A DNA stretch of 64,000 nucleotides from Marvania coccoides (taxonomy: Eukaryota; Chlorophyta; Trebouxiophyceae; Chlorellales; Chlorellaceae): assembly GCA_963854735.1 (NCBI GenBank), contig OY978097.1, positions 1,116,001 through 1,180,000 on the forward strand. Direction: 5' to 3'. The notes under the pieces are model-generated. The model worked only from the letters and a program-made list of their open reading frames with translations, made no database searches and had not been told where the DNA came from. The position numbers and the translations under genes were made by a program. Positions 10,901-20,928 of this stretch are shown one piece after another (the stretch's first letter is position 1; each line of letters begins with the position of its first letter).

Positions 10901-11315
10901 GTTCATTTCATGGTTAATGCTTGATTACAAATAATTTTTCTTTTGCGCAGAGTTTCCACATGTCGTTGCCTGGAATCACGCCCAAGAACAGAAGGACCAG
11001 CAGGCAGCGGCTCAGAAAGAGGCTCTGGTCACGCTTGACTTTGACCCGCCGCCCCCGGGGCCGGAGCCAAAATTTGCTGTGGAATGTTTGGCGTGGATGG
11101 AAACATTCAAGGCCGCCCATATGGAGATTCAGAGCAACGGGGAATGGAAGTTCAAGGACGAAATTGTGACATATGTTCGGGCACTAGGCCTCTATAATCG
11201 GGCCTTGAGTTGGTACAAACATTTTGATAAGATAGCTCCCACCGCTAAGCCAAAACTACATCCATATCTGGGCTTTCTAGCTAGCGCTCTCAGGGTGTGC
11301 GAGCAGCGAGGCTAG
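7991..11315 (+). CDS. Element-encoded protein of unknown function (KDZ accessory gene)
   Basis: Seven exons (7991-8429, 8495-8635, 8745-9183, 9268-9387, 9475-9517, 10634-10847, 10951-11315) join in frame with GT-AG borders to give 586 residues. Residues about 1-150 form a mixed alpha/beta-looking N-terminal region. Next comes a long Ala/Glu-rich low-complexity middle, with an acidic run EAEEEEE at about 190 and a basic cluster SKRRRQ near 340 that could be a nuclear signal. The C-terminal region (about 395-586) is a compact, Trp- and Leu-rich domain. No TET/JBP, SNF2, protease or second transposase motif was seen. Intron 5 is unusually long (1,116 bp). Its place inside the repeats and facing the transposase suggests an element-borne accessory factor, but function is unknown. 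An in-frame ATG at 7940 is an alternative start. Confidence 0.8.
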
Positions 11316-12748
11316 TGTAATCATGCAAGAACTAAGAACGGCGGTGGAGTAGTGAAGAGGCCTTGGCTGAATAAGCTGGTACTTTCTCAGATATTGTAAG
11401 CCTTGTAGCATTGCTTATCAAATGAACCTTGTAGCGAGGTGAGAGAGGCGTGAAGAAATCGGCACGAGGAGTAGCCATGCACCACTAGATAATGTTGGGT
11501 TGAGCGTTGCAAGACAAACCACATGTTGTGGTGGAAAACTTGCTAATTCCTGCATCTATGAGCTCTCAAGTGTACAAGTTTTCTCAAAGAGCTTATTTTG
11601 TGTGCATGCTAGCAAGCATCATGTTGGAATTGGAGAATCTCAAATTCGGCGACAGCGGTCCCTCAAATGGAGTGGTTGGCAACGCGTTCTCCTTGACCCA
11701 TGCACTTTTCCTGGCTCTTCCTTGCATAGTTAATCCATTTATGTTGTAATTTTGAAATTTGGTGGAAATTGATTTCATGAGTTGTTGGTGGTGCTTGGGC
11801 TGGTGCGCTTTTTCTCCTCATATCCAAGTTCACAGCTGACCGCTTTGTGGCTTGACAAATTCATGCCCCTAACTTGTTGGAATGCAGCCTTACACCCCCG
11901 GGAGACGTAATCCTAGTCAAGGCATGCATAAGAATACTCTTCACCTCAAAATTCCACTGCCTCCTTTAATTCCACCTTTTCTCCACCGATGCGGCAGAAT
12001 GGTTGAGCCTTCAGTGCGCTGCTTTCTTTGCGCCCCATGCGCCTATCACCCCCATGAGCACGTATGTAGACGCCTTCGAGCTCCATTTTCGAAATGAATG
12101 GAATATGTTTCATTCTTCCCAGAGATTTCTCTTTAATTTCCGTCGGCGCAATGAGTTCAAGGAAGCTGGCCATGGCCAAGCACGCTTTCGCTCAAACTTT
12201 GCAGCAACGTTCTCGTGGCAAATATGACTCCAAATCACTGGGAGAGACTGGGATAACACCCCAAGGCATTAAATGCGCTGCCGCCTTGAGACACAAAGGT
12301 TGTTCTTCCTTTCTGCACAGCAAACTTAAAAAATGAATAGCAATGGTTGCTTCGATGTCTATATACGACGTCTGTGCCCAAACACTTGGAGAATTGACGC
12401 CCAATTGCTCAGCTTGTAACACCAAGTATGGCGGTGACCAGCGCTGCAAACAGAATACAAAGCACACCCTCACGAACGCCTCGTAATTCTGCGTCCCAGT
12501 ACTCTAAACGATCAAACGTACTATGTGGCTCAATTTTGGCGAACAATTCTAAATTTGATTAACTTAAAATTGGATTGAAACCCAGATAATATAATGTTGA
12601 TGGCGCACCAGATCAAACGGTACAAAAACAGCAATTAAATGAAGGATACATGAAAAATAACACTACAAATACATATATATGAATGATAAACAATTGGGGA
12701 AGCACATATTAATGTACACACGTCGGAGCCCTAGCCGCTGCAAATTTA
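11316..12748. other. Gene-free centre of the KDZ element
   Basis: Lies between the convergent 3' ends of the two element genes. Only short frames without family resemblance occur. It must contain both 3' UTRs; no repeats, RNA gene or nested insertion were recognised. Confidence 0.5.
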
Positions 12749-15726
12749 CTACTGCCCGGGCGGCCGTGGGAGGTATTGGTGCAAGCGGTTGAAGGCTTCC
12801 TTGTGAATGCAGCGCAAGCGCTCATCTTCCCGCCGCAGCAGCACCCCTTTTCCCACCGCCAACCTGCGCTGCTCCTCCAACTCAAAGGCATCGCTGAGGC
12901 TCAGCTCAACAGCCTCTAGGCCACCAGCACACCGAGCTGCTTCTGCCTCCGCGGCAGCAATGGCTGCTCCAACTGCGCCCTCGCGGACCTCCAGCCAATT
13001 GAACACGCGCACGGTCTCGATCTTCAACAGCTCGACCTCCTCCTCTGTGCGTGCCAGCTGGTTGACAGCCGTGCGGTACCGCATGCCAAAATGTCGCCGG
13101 GCGGATGCCGTCCCGTTCCCCACCAAGGCAGAGCCCCAAAGGAAATCTTGGCGCAACGTCCCGTTCAACTCTGCATCGGTGACCGGGGGGGGGGCAGCAT
13201 CATCTGGAAACATCTGCCACCGCTTCCACTTCCCCAGAAGCCCCTTCACGTTGCCCTTGGTGCTCGACATCCGCGTCTTCAGCGCGTGCCCGTTTTTGCC
13301 GCTCTCCAACCGACTCAGCTCCTGCTTGATCTGCGAGTACTTGAACACTTGGTCCTCTATCAGGCGCTGAAAGTGCTGCAGCGTGTGTTGCTTCACCTCC
13401 TCCTCGGCTTCCTTGTACTCCGGCGAATCCACCTCCCAGGGCTGGGCGGGCTGCATCTTCCCGGCTAGCGTGAGTGTCACCTCAAAGCTGCCACGCGCAT
13501 TGACCAGCCGCGCACGCACGCCGCTGTCACTCCTACGGTCCATGTTGATACCGATGTTGTCGGGCAGCAAGATGTCTATGGCAGCCCTGCGGTGGCTGAT
13601 GTTGTCCAGCGCGTCCAGCTTCATCACCACAATGACGTACTGCGCAGCGGTGCTGAGGTCAGCCTGCGAGGCGCCCTCGCCACCGTCCAGATCACTCATG
13701 GCGGCATCCAAGTCAGTCACCCCCTGGGCCCTTGCGTCGTCCTCAATCTTTTTCTTTTCTAATGTACATGTTCCTGCGTAAAAAAGCAGAACACCGGCAG
13801 TTTTAGTTTCACTGGAGATTGCATCTATCGGTCTATTGCCATAAAAGAGCCTATATAAAATCAACAAATAAAAAAATAAAACCCCACCTATCTTTGCATC
13901 GATTCTCAAAATTCTGGCCGCCAACATCTTGGGAAAATTCCACTGCTTGCGGAGACTGAGGAGCAGAAACAGCATGTCCATGCAATCCCTCCAGTTTGCA
14001 TGCGTCATGTACCGCGCCACCTTGCAGAACTTCTTGATCTCGGACCAGAGCTCCTCAGTCTGCTCGCCCACGCGGCGTGCCGCGCCCACCTGGTACAGCG
14101 CGCTGTTCTTCACCTGGCAGGCCATGTCATGGTCAAAGGCGTGCATCATGGGCAGCATGAGACGGATGTCATCCAACCCCGCAACGCGGTCTCGCAGCCT
14201 GTCCAGCAGCATTGACCACCGCCCCCGGAATCTGCAAGCCAGGTCCAGGAAAACAATTTCCAAGTCTGGCCTGCTCTGGATCAGCGATTCCAGCAAATGC
14301 TCGTAGTAGGTGTGGTTTTCGGGGGTCACCATGGGGATGGCGAGCCCCAGCAAGGGGACAACATGGGAGCAACACGCTGCCACCAAGCCGCTGATGTCCG
14401 TCTCGGCCCTGCCCGCCTTCACCGTGGGACGGTTGCATGACAGCTCGGTGGTGCAGCGAGGCCGCACACCTGAGCCATCATCCAGCTCCAGGTCGGCCGC
14501 TGCACGGTTCTGGGCCTCGCTGACCATTTCTCCAGAAGCGTGCAGCTGGCTCACTTTTTCAGCCACCGTGGAAATATACAGTCGCAAAGTTGGCTTGTTG
14601 CTATGCTGACTGCTGCCGGCTGATGTGAAATGGTTGGCAGAGCAGATGGCGTCCATGCTAGCGCAACATTTGCCACTCTGAACTGGAATACCTGCAGAAC
14701 GTTCAATCAACTTAGACCCCAGTCCGAAATCAAGGGATGCTTATAAAGGAAATTTTGGAGTTTAGCTCCTCACCGTTGGTCAAATACGGTCGGACGGTCA
14801 TAGCGCAAACTGGACAGTGGGCAAAGGGGTCGGGGAGCAGCGAAATGAGAGCTTTGGCCAGGATCTCAACCTTTCCCAACTCCACCGTGGCGGTGACGAG
14901 CTGCTGCGGCTTCAAACCCCCACTGATTTCTTCATCCCTAGAATTTTGTATTGTGATTCCGGAGGGCTGCAGGCGGCGCTCCTCGTTTTCTCGGGCACGA
15001 AGAAACGCTGCAATGAAGATCAACATATGTTAATACACATTCATGAAACAATAGCAGCCGCTGCAGATGTTTCTTACCGTTGGCAGCCAGCCCATTGTTG
15101 AGGTTCATGTCCCGGAAGGTGAGCAGGAAGGACTGAGAAATCCAGGTCAAGCAGTTCTCCGTTGGAGTTGTGGGGGCACAGTCTACCGTGTAAGGGTGCA
15201 CTTCAATATTCTTGCCGCATGCGTCGCAGTGATACGACTGCACCCACACGGTGGCTCTGTAGGCGTGGTCTATGTACTGCACAGCGCGGCGGGCAGTCTG
15301 GTGAACAGGGGACGAACCTCCGGCGTCTTGCCGGTGGCGGGCAAAGCAAGGGTGTCGCTGGACGGCGTCCTCTGCAACCGCATCCACGTGGCCCTGGATG
15401 CACGCCGTCCGCGCTTCGTCGATTTTTTTCTTCAGTTTTGCTGCCCAAGGTGCCGCCTTTCTGAACTCGTCCACGTTGGCAGCTCGGCGGTTATCAAATT
15501 CTTCAGCCTGCCTCTTCATATCTCCCCTGTAGGTTCTCGTCTTTGGATCGACATCTTCCTCATCGCCGGAAAAATTGGGCGAGGGATTGTTTGGCAGCTC
15601 GTCATTGGCGGATGCGTGATGCCGTGAACCACGACGCGGGTCTGGAGGGGCCTGGCCTGGCCTCTTGGCCCGCGAATTGTCGGGACGACCTTGGCCCGCA
15701 GCGATAGGTACTACTCGTCTCGGCAT
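12749..15726 (-). CDS. KDZ-superfamily transposase
   Basis: Four exons (15726-15078, 15007-14774, 14691-13888, 13773-12749) give 903 residues. The N-terminal third has the cysteine cluster of the family: C167xxC170, C183, C192 in a CDACGKN...DCAP...NCLTW context, followed by the TFRDMN segment. A second CPVC pair is at 281-284. The RNase-H-fold catalytic acids fit D308 (SMDAI), D444 (FLDLAC) and E504 (GEQTEELWS), and the HxxxHDxxCQ-like segment MHAFDHDMACQ lies between the last two, as in other KDZ transposases. The C-terminal 350 residues are helical and partly coiled coil, also typical. A splice-acceptor-like tag lies just 5' of the ATG, so a 5' UTR intron is possible. The transposase would excise and reinsert the element in the nucleus. 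No damage is visible. Confidence 0.93.
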
Positions 15727-15796
15727 CGTGTCCGGCTCGGCTACAATGTGAAAACATACAATATACATATAATCCTAGAATATTAGGGCTAAAGGA

Positions 15797-15887
15797 GGCG
15801 ATTTGGCTGAGTTTCATTCCTAAATCAATGAATTTCCTCGCTCCACTCCCGAAGACTGTCTCCCTTTCTTACCGACTGGCTTTCCTG
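15797..15887. repeat. Right terminal inverted repeat of the KDZ element (91 bp)
   Basis: Reverse complement of 7827-7917 with one mismatch. It ends ...GGCTTTCCTG. The transposase start codon lies 70 bp inside, so this repeat probably holds the transposase promoter. Confidence 0.97.
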
Positions 15888-15894
15888 CCCCCAA
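15888..15894. repeat. Right copy of the target-site duplication, CCCCCAA
   Basis: Directly abuts the outer end of the right terminal repeat and equals bases 7820-7826. Confidence 0.8.
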
Positions 15895-16037
15895 GCACCA
15901 AGTAGAACTTTTATTTTTACATCAGGTATGAATATTTGGATGAAAAAAGAAGAAGAATGATTTCATGAGCAGAAAAAAAGAGTTTCCTTTAGCAGAAAAA
16001 AGAGTTTAGCACAGTGTATTCATTTTTTTCCCGACGG

Positions 16038-19012
16038 TTAAAGCGCTTTGAACAGCGCCCTGCACTCCTGCTGCAGGAACTCGTGCAGTTTCTTGGCGTG
16101 AACCTCTCCTCCCATCACCGTCGCCAGCCGCGGCAAATCCACTCGTGCAAGTCCCGCCAGGCTGCCCGCCTCTCGCATCAGCCCCCGGTAGTTGGCCTCA
16201 GTCACCCCTGGCAGGCACCGCAGCAGCTCGATCGCTCCGCTGTTGACCAGCACCTCCCCTGCGCCGCCTCCCTCTTCGCCGCTGCCCACGCCCACTGTGG
16301 CCGCCGTGACAGGGTCTGGCTCCTCGTGGTTGGACTTGAGCTGACGGAATATGTCTGCGGTGGCGTGCAGCGAGCGCGACCACACCAGCCGCAGCCGCGG
16401 GTGGTGCAGGCAGAGCAGCACAAGGCGGGACATGAGGGAGTGGGCTTGGACGTCATCGCCCAGCTCCCCAGCGCCCTGCAGCGCAAACTCCCGGTCGCCG
16501 TCAAACTCTACCAGCAGAATGGAGGTCTTGTAGTGCTTGGCCATGGCTTCCGCCTGCTGATAGAGCCGCCCAGAGGTGAGGGACTGGCGCAGATCCGGTA
16601 GGGACTTGCGCTCCACGCAAATTTCTGGGCTCAGCACATAGTCTCCGACTTCTAGTGTCAATGGAACTACTTCTAGACCCCGGGAGTGCAGCACCGCAGG
16701 CAGGGGGCTCATGAATTCTCGAACGTCAACAATCACTTTTACTGGCTCAGGGCGCTGCCCAAGGCGGCCCCCCGCGCGCCGGGTCTGCGCGTTGTTGGCG
16801 CCCTGAGGTGAGGGCAGCATCGGTGGGAGGCCGTTTGAGCCTCCCGCGATGGCTGCGGAGCCGCTGCCGCCGCCTGCTACTGCTGCGGTTGTGGTGGGCG
16901 GGGCCATGATTCCCTTGGCCCTGATGAGGCCCTCGAAGGCGGAGCGTTCCCGCAGCACCGCGTTTTGAAACCTGTCCATCTCGGGGGAGGCTTCGTAGCG
17001 CAGCAGGTACACTCGCAGCGGTACCGACCGACGCTGCGCTTTGAAGAGCTCCAGAGATCGCGTGAGGGCCACGTCAGGGTCGTACACGATGACGTGAGTG
17101 GGCGAGTGCTCCCACAGCGGCAGCGCACCTTGCGCATCCAGCGCCACCAGCACCACGTCCGCAGGATTTGCAGCAGCGTCAGCAGCGGCGTCTTTCTGTT
17201 TGCTGTCCTTTGTGGACGCCCCAGCCAGCGCCTCCGACGCCATTTTCAGCGCGGCAGCGGCGGTCACGGTCCCTCCTCCACGTCCGCCGCCCCGCCCGCG
17301 TCCTCCTGCTGCCCCTCCCCTGCCCTTGCTGCGGCTGGCGCCAACGCCCCTCGCCTCCTTGGCCAGCGCTGCCTCCTCACCCTGAACGTACCCCCCCATC
17401 ATGCGGGGGCCAGAAGACGCAGTGGCAGGAACAGCGCCGTCTCCAGGCTTGCGCTTGGCCCCACCCCCGCTGTCAATTTTGTACTGCAAGTATTCCCGGT
17501 AAACGCGGCGCATGAGGCCGCTGGGCCCCTCACCCCCGCACACCTCCCGCAGCTGCGCACACGTCACCTCGTCCTGGCAAAACACCAGAATGGGGGGCTG
17601 CTGTGCGGAGGGTTTTGCAGAAGTAGAAGCCTCCGCTGCCGGGGCTTCATTTTCCGCCGCAGGCGGTTCCGTTGTTTCTCCCGCTGCTTTTTGCTCCTGC
17701 CGCGCCTCCTCCAGCACCTCCAGCAGTGCATGCCACTTTGGCAGCTCGTCCAGCACCGGCTCGATCGTGGGCACCACCCCACCAGCATCGCCACTTGTGG
17801 TGGCAGCTGCACCACCGGTCCCGCTGTATTCTGCCTTTCGCTTTCTTGTCGCCGCTGTAGGGGCGGCCAGGCGGTACACCCTGGCCTTGGCTGCCTCGAA
17901 CACGATGTGCGCTGCAGAGTGGAAGATCCAGGCGCAGCGCGTGCCCTCAGTCACCCTCAGGGTGTCTAAATAGGTTATGAAAGTGACGGGGTCTAATTTG
18001 TTTAAGAAAATAGCCAGTGTGCGCAGCGTGCGGAGGTCTGCCACGATCTGCCGCGTGCGGGGGGAGACGGTGTGCCATATGGGGGCCAGTTGGCGGCGAA
18101 TAGACTCGTCAAAGGCGGAAGAAAGGCCTTGAGAGGGGGTGAGGTCGGCGGTGTCCAGGCGCTCGTGCTTGCGCAGCTCCTTGATGCAGCCGTCCACGAG
18201 CTCAGCCAGCGCTTCGTACACCAGCTGCGCGCCAGGGTCACAGGGCAGCGAAATCTCCACCAACTGCGGGGGGGAAATATGTCTTGTCAAGGCTTCTTAT
18301 AAAAGGCTAAAGTATTGCTGTGATACACGCAAAAGTGGTGGCTTACCTCGGGGGGCCGGGCCTCGAGGTCGGTCTGCACCTCCATCTGGAAGCGCGGCCA
18401 TAGCAGGAGGCGCCTCGCGTTGAGCACCTTGAGCACCTTTTCCGCTTTGCCAAACTCCGCTGCAAAAGCCGCCGGCACGTCAGAAAACGCGCGCACAAAC
18501 CCCGAGGAGTTGCCCCCTCGGTACAGCCGCACCGCAAACCCCTCCCCCGACGAGTCTGTGATGCGGTGGCCGTTCAGGATGCACAGCCCAGCCACGTCGG
18601 AGGGCAGCAACCGCCCTGACAACAGATCTACCACCAAGATGCGGGTGGTAACAAACAGGCAGGAACACGTGCGGTACAGGCGCAGCCGCTCCGCGGTGGG
18701 TATGTCCGCAGTGACGTCAGCTGGCAGCAGCGGCGGTGGGGTTGGAGCGTCTGGTCGTCGAGCTCGGTCTGCCGCAGGGTGGATCCTCGCCAGCTCCTGC
18801 CGCAGGGCTGTGCGTTGGAAGGGGCTTGCGCCGATGATGATGACTGTGCCGCTCTCCTCTGCGACCTGCAGCCGAACGTCCTGGAGGCGGAGGAGCACCG
18901 ACACCGTCTGGTGGAGGCCAAGCCCGGGGGCCAGCACGCACAGGCAGTCGCCCTCCAGCACCTGCTCCAACAGAGCGCGCTGGAAGGGGAGCAGCTCCGT
19001 GGCGGTGGCCAT
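16038..19012 (-). CDS. XPF: XPF/RAD1/ERCC4 structure-specific endonuclease subunit
   Basis: Two exons (19012-18347, 18263-16038) give 963 residues. XPF pairs with ERCC1 and cuts 5' of bubbles in nucleotide-excision repair, and acts in crosslink repair and recombination. The N-terminal half is the degenerate SF2 helicase-like region, beginning LLPFQRALLEQVLEGDCL. Near residues 735-790 is the nuclease core VIVDVREF, GDYVLSPEICVERKSLPD, matching the GDx(n)ERKx3D signature, with the ERK at about 773-775. The C terminus has a tandem helix-hairpin-helix (LLRCLPGVTEANYRGLM). A low-complexity Ala/Gly linker of roughly 100 residues separates the halves. The gene is divergent from COQ2 across about 250 bp. 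Confidence 0.95.
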
Positions 19013-19261
19013 TCCTTTTGCGTCCTCTCTATAAAATGTTTGTGATCACATTCCTCCTCATTGGTGCTCTCTATTATTGGTTGTAGCGCTCGCTGTGTAA
19101 TGGGTTATTTCTATTTTCAAGAAATTTTTTTGTAATTTTTTAATATGGGAGGGCTGTTGCTCGCGGAATTTTATGCTTCGTTGCATTTTTTTAAAAGTTT
19201 GTTCCACAATTTTTGTCATCAGAATACTATTTTGAAATTTTGTATACAATTCAAACCCGAA
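19013..19261. promoter_or_regulatory. Shared divergent promoter region, XPF / COQ2
   Basis: An AT-rich 249-bp spacer between two start codons that face away from each other. No specific element recognised. An in-frame ATG at 19145 would lengthen COQ2 but would consume this spacer with AT-rich, non-conserved codons. Confidence 0.45.
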
Positions 19262-20494
19262 ATGCTGCAAATTAGCTTGCGAAGGGGCGGCCGCGGGGCC
19301 CTCTCCTGGTTGGCGTCCACCGAATGTCTCACTGCCTCTTCAACTTTCGATTTAAATGCCCAAGGAGACGAGCAAGCAACCCTTTATAATCGGCAACATG
19401 CATTCCAATTGCCGCTGGATCGGTCGTACTCGTCACTGCAGCCCACAACCTCCTCTTTGCTGCCGCCATTATCACCGCCGGCATCGCTGACCGCCTGGCA
19501 CCACCGCCACTTCAGCAGCTCTACACCCAACAGCGGCCCTTCTTTACCTTCGAAAGATCAAGAGACCACCACCCCGCTCTCCCAACCATCTGCCAGCTCC
19601 TTGCTAGGCCGCCTCCCTGCCTCCTGGCAGCCATACCTGCAGCTGTCCCGCATGGAGAAGCCCATCGGCACCTGGCTTCTGGCCTGGCCGTGCTTCTGGT
19701 CCATCGCCCTGGCAGCCCCTCCCGGCGCCCTCCCGGACCTCAAGCTGCTGGCGTTGTTTGGGACGGGAGCTGTGCTCCTCCGTGGCGCCGGCTGCACAAT
19801 CAACGACCTATGGGACAGAGATTTGGACCGCCAAGTGGAGCGCACGCGCACCCGGCCCCTCGCCTCAGGCGCCGTCTCTCCCCTTCAAGCCGTGGGCTGG
19901 CTGGGTGCGCAGCTCGCAGTGGGCCTGGGCGTGCTGCTGCAGCTCAACACATACAGCCAGGTCCTGGGGGCGTCGTCACTGGGGCTGGTGGTGGCGTACC
20001 CGCTGATGAAGCGCGTCACGGGGTGGCCTCAGGCATTTCTTGGCTTGACGTTTAATTGGGGGGCGCTGCTGGGGTGGGCGGCGGCGAGGGGGGCCTGCGA
20101 CTGGAGCGTGGTGCTGCCGTTGTACGCTGGTGGCGTGGCGTGGACGCTGGTGTACGACACAATTTACGCTCACCAAGATAAAGCGGACGACGTGGTCGCT
20201 GGGATTAAATCCACAGCTCTCACGTTTGGGGACCGCAACAGGGCCTACCTGGCGTCGTTTACGGCGGTGAACGTGGGGTGCATGGCGGCGGTGGGGGCAG
20301 CAGCGGGATGCGTCGCCCCATTTTATTTCGGTTTGGCGGCAGCTGGGGCTCACCTGGGGTGGCAGGTGGCCAGCGTGGATTTTGACGACGCAGAGGACTG
20401 TGCCAACAAGTTTAAGAGCAATTCGTGGTACGGGGCGCTGCTGTTTGCCGGGATCGTGGCCGACAGAGCGCTGGCTGTGGGCAGCGTGGCATGA
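19262..20494 (+). CDS. COQ2: 4-hydroxybenzoate polyprenyltransferase (COQ2)
   Basis: An intronless gene of 410 residues. The enzyme prenylates 4-hydroxybenzoate in ubiquinone synthesis at the mitochondrial inner membrane. The UbiA signatures are clear: NDLWDRDLD starting at about residue 181 and DTIYAHQDKADD starting at about 299, each supplying Mg-diphosphate-binding aspartates. About seven to nine hydrophobic segments follow the start of the domain (YLQLSRMEKPIGTWLL). The first roughly 120 residues are Arg/Ser/Leu-rich and low complexity, consistent with a mitochondrial presequence. I chose the ATG at 19262, where GC-rich coding sequence begins, over the ATG at 19145. Tail-to-tail with the protein phosphatase gene. 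Confidence 0.95.
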   Translation: MLQISLRRGGRGALSWLASTECLTASSTFDLNAQGDEQATLYNRQHAFQLPLDRSYSSLQPTTSSLLPPLSPPASLTAWHHRHFSSSTPNSGPSLPSKDQETTTPLSQPSASSLLGRLPASWQPYLQLSRMEKPIGTWLLAWPCFWSIALAAPPGALPDLKLLALFGTGAVLLRGAGCTINDLWDRDLDRQVERTRTRPLASGAVSPLQAVGWLGAQLAVGLGVLLQLNTYSQVLGASSLGLVVAYPLMKRVTGWPQAFLGLTFNWGALLGWAAARGACDWSVVLPLYAGGVAWTLVYDTIYAHQDKADDVVAGIKSTALTFGDRNRAYLASFTAVNVGCMAAVGAAAGCVAPFYFGLAAAGAHLGWQVASVDFDDAEDCANKFKSNSWYGALLFAGIVADRALAVGSVA

Positions 20495-20928
20495 TTTTTT
20501 AGGTTTAAATAATTTAATTCATTGGCTATATTGTTAACTTTACACCTTATTTCTTTATTCAGTAGTACTAGGAAAAATGAATCAGATCAGTGAAAGAATT
20601 GAAGATAGATGTAAAACGCAAGGGGGTATCAGGTGACGAGGAGGGGAAAAAAATGAAAGTCGTGCACGCACACATCATAATTCGGTAAAACTTTTGAGTT
20701 AGTATACCAATGAGAAGTATTGGGGAGCCAAGGGAAATACGAGAAAAACACAGCGACAGTATAAAATCACAGCATCCACTATTTTGCAAACCACGCACCT
20801 CACCTCATTTCTACCTATAGGGAATAAGGATTCAAAATAAACCCGGCTCGGGTTTAGTGGGATATATGGGTGGCAGTTCGTGGAAACCCGCCATGGCAGT
20901 GAACCCGTGAACCCGCGATTCTGCTGCC
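20495..20928. other. Convergent 3' spacer, COQ2 / PP5
   Basis: No gene. Contains both 3' UTRs and a perfect hairpin, AAACCCG / CGGGTTT with a 3-base loop at 20839-20855, followed by further AACCCG repeats. Nothing marks it as telomeric or as an RNA gene. Confidence 0.5.

Larger units (their letters stand above)
7827..15887. mobile_element. Complete KDZ-superfamily DNA transposon, 8,061 bp
   Basis: The element is bounded by 91-bp terminal inverted repeats (7827-7917 and 15797-15887) that differ at one position, and by a direct 7-bp duplication CCCCCAA. It holds two spliced genes reading inward from the ends: an unknown 586-residue protein (left, + strand) and a KDZ transposase of 903 residues (right, - strand). 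About 1.4 kb without genes separates their 3' ends. Both frames are open through all exons, the catalytic residues are present and the repeats are nearly identical. The copy is therefore young and may be autonomous. KDZ elements are known from fungi, animals and algae. I assign the superfamily from the transposase and leave the subfamily (Kyakuja, Dileera or Zisupton) open. Confidence 0.93.

Noticed and set aside
19145..19261. Upstream ATG of COQ2 adding 39 residues
   Set aside because: AT-rich, Phe-rich codons unlike the rest of the gene, and it would remove most of the spacer shared with XPF.
20839..20900. AACCCG repeats near the PP5 3' end, possibly telomeric
   Set aside because: Few, irregular and not the plant or algal telomere repeat; treated as a local hairpin.
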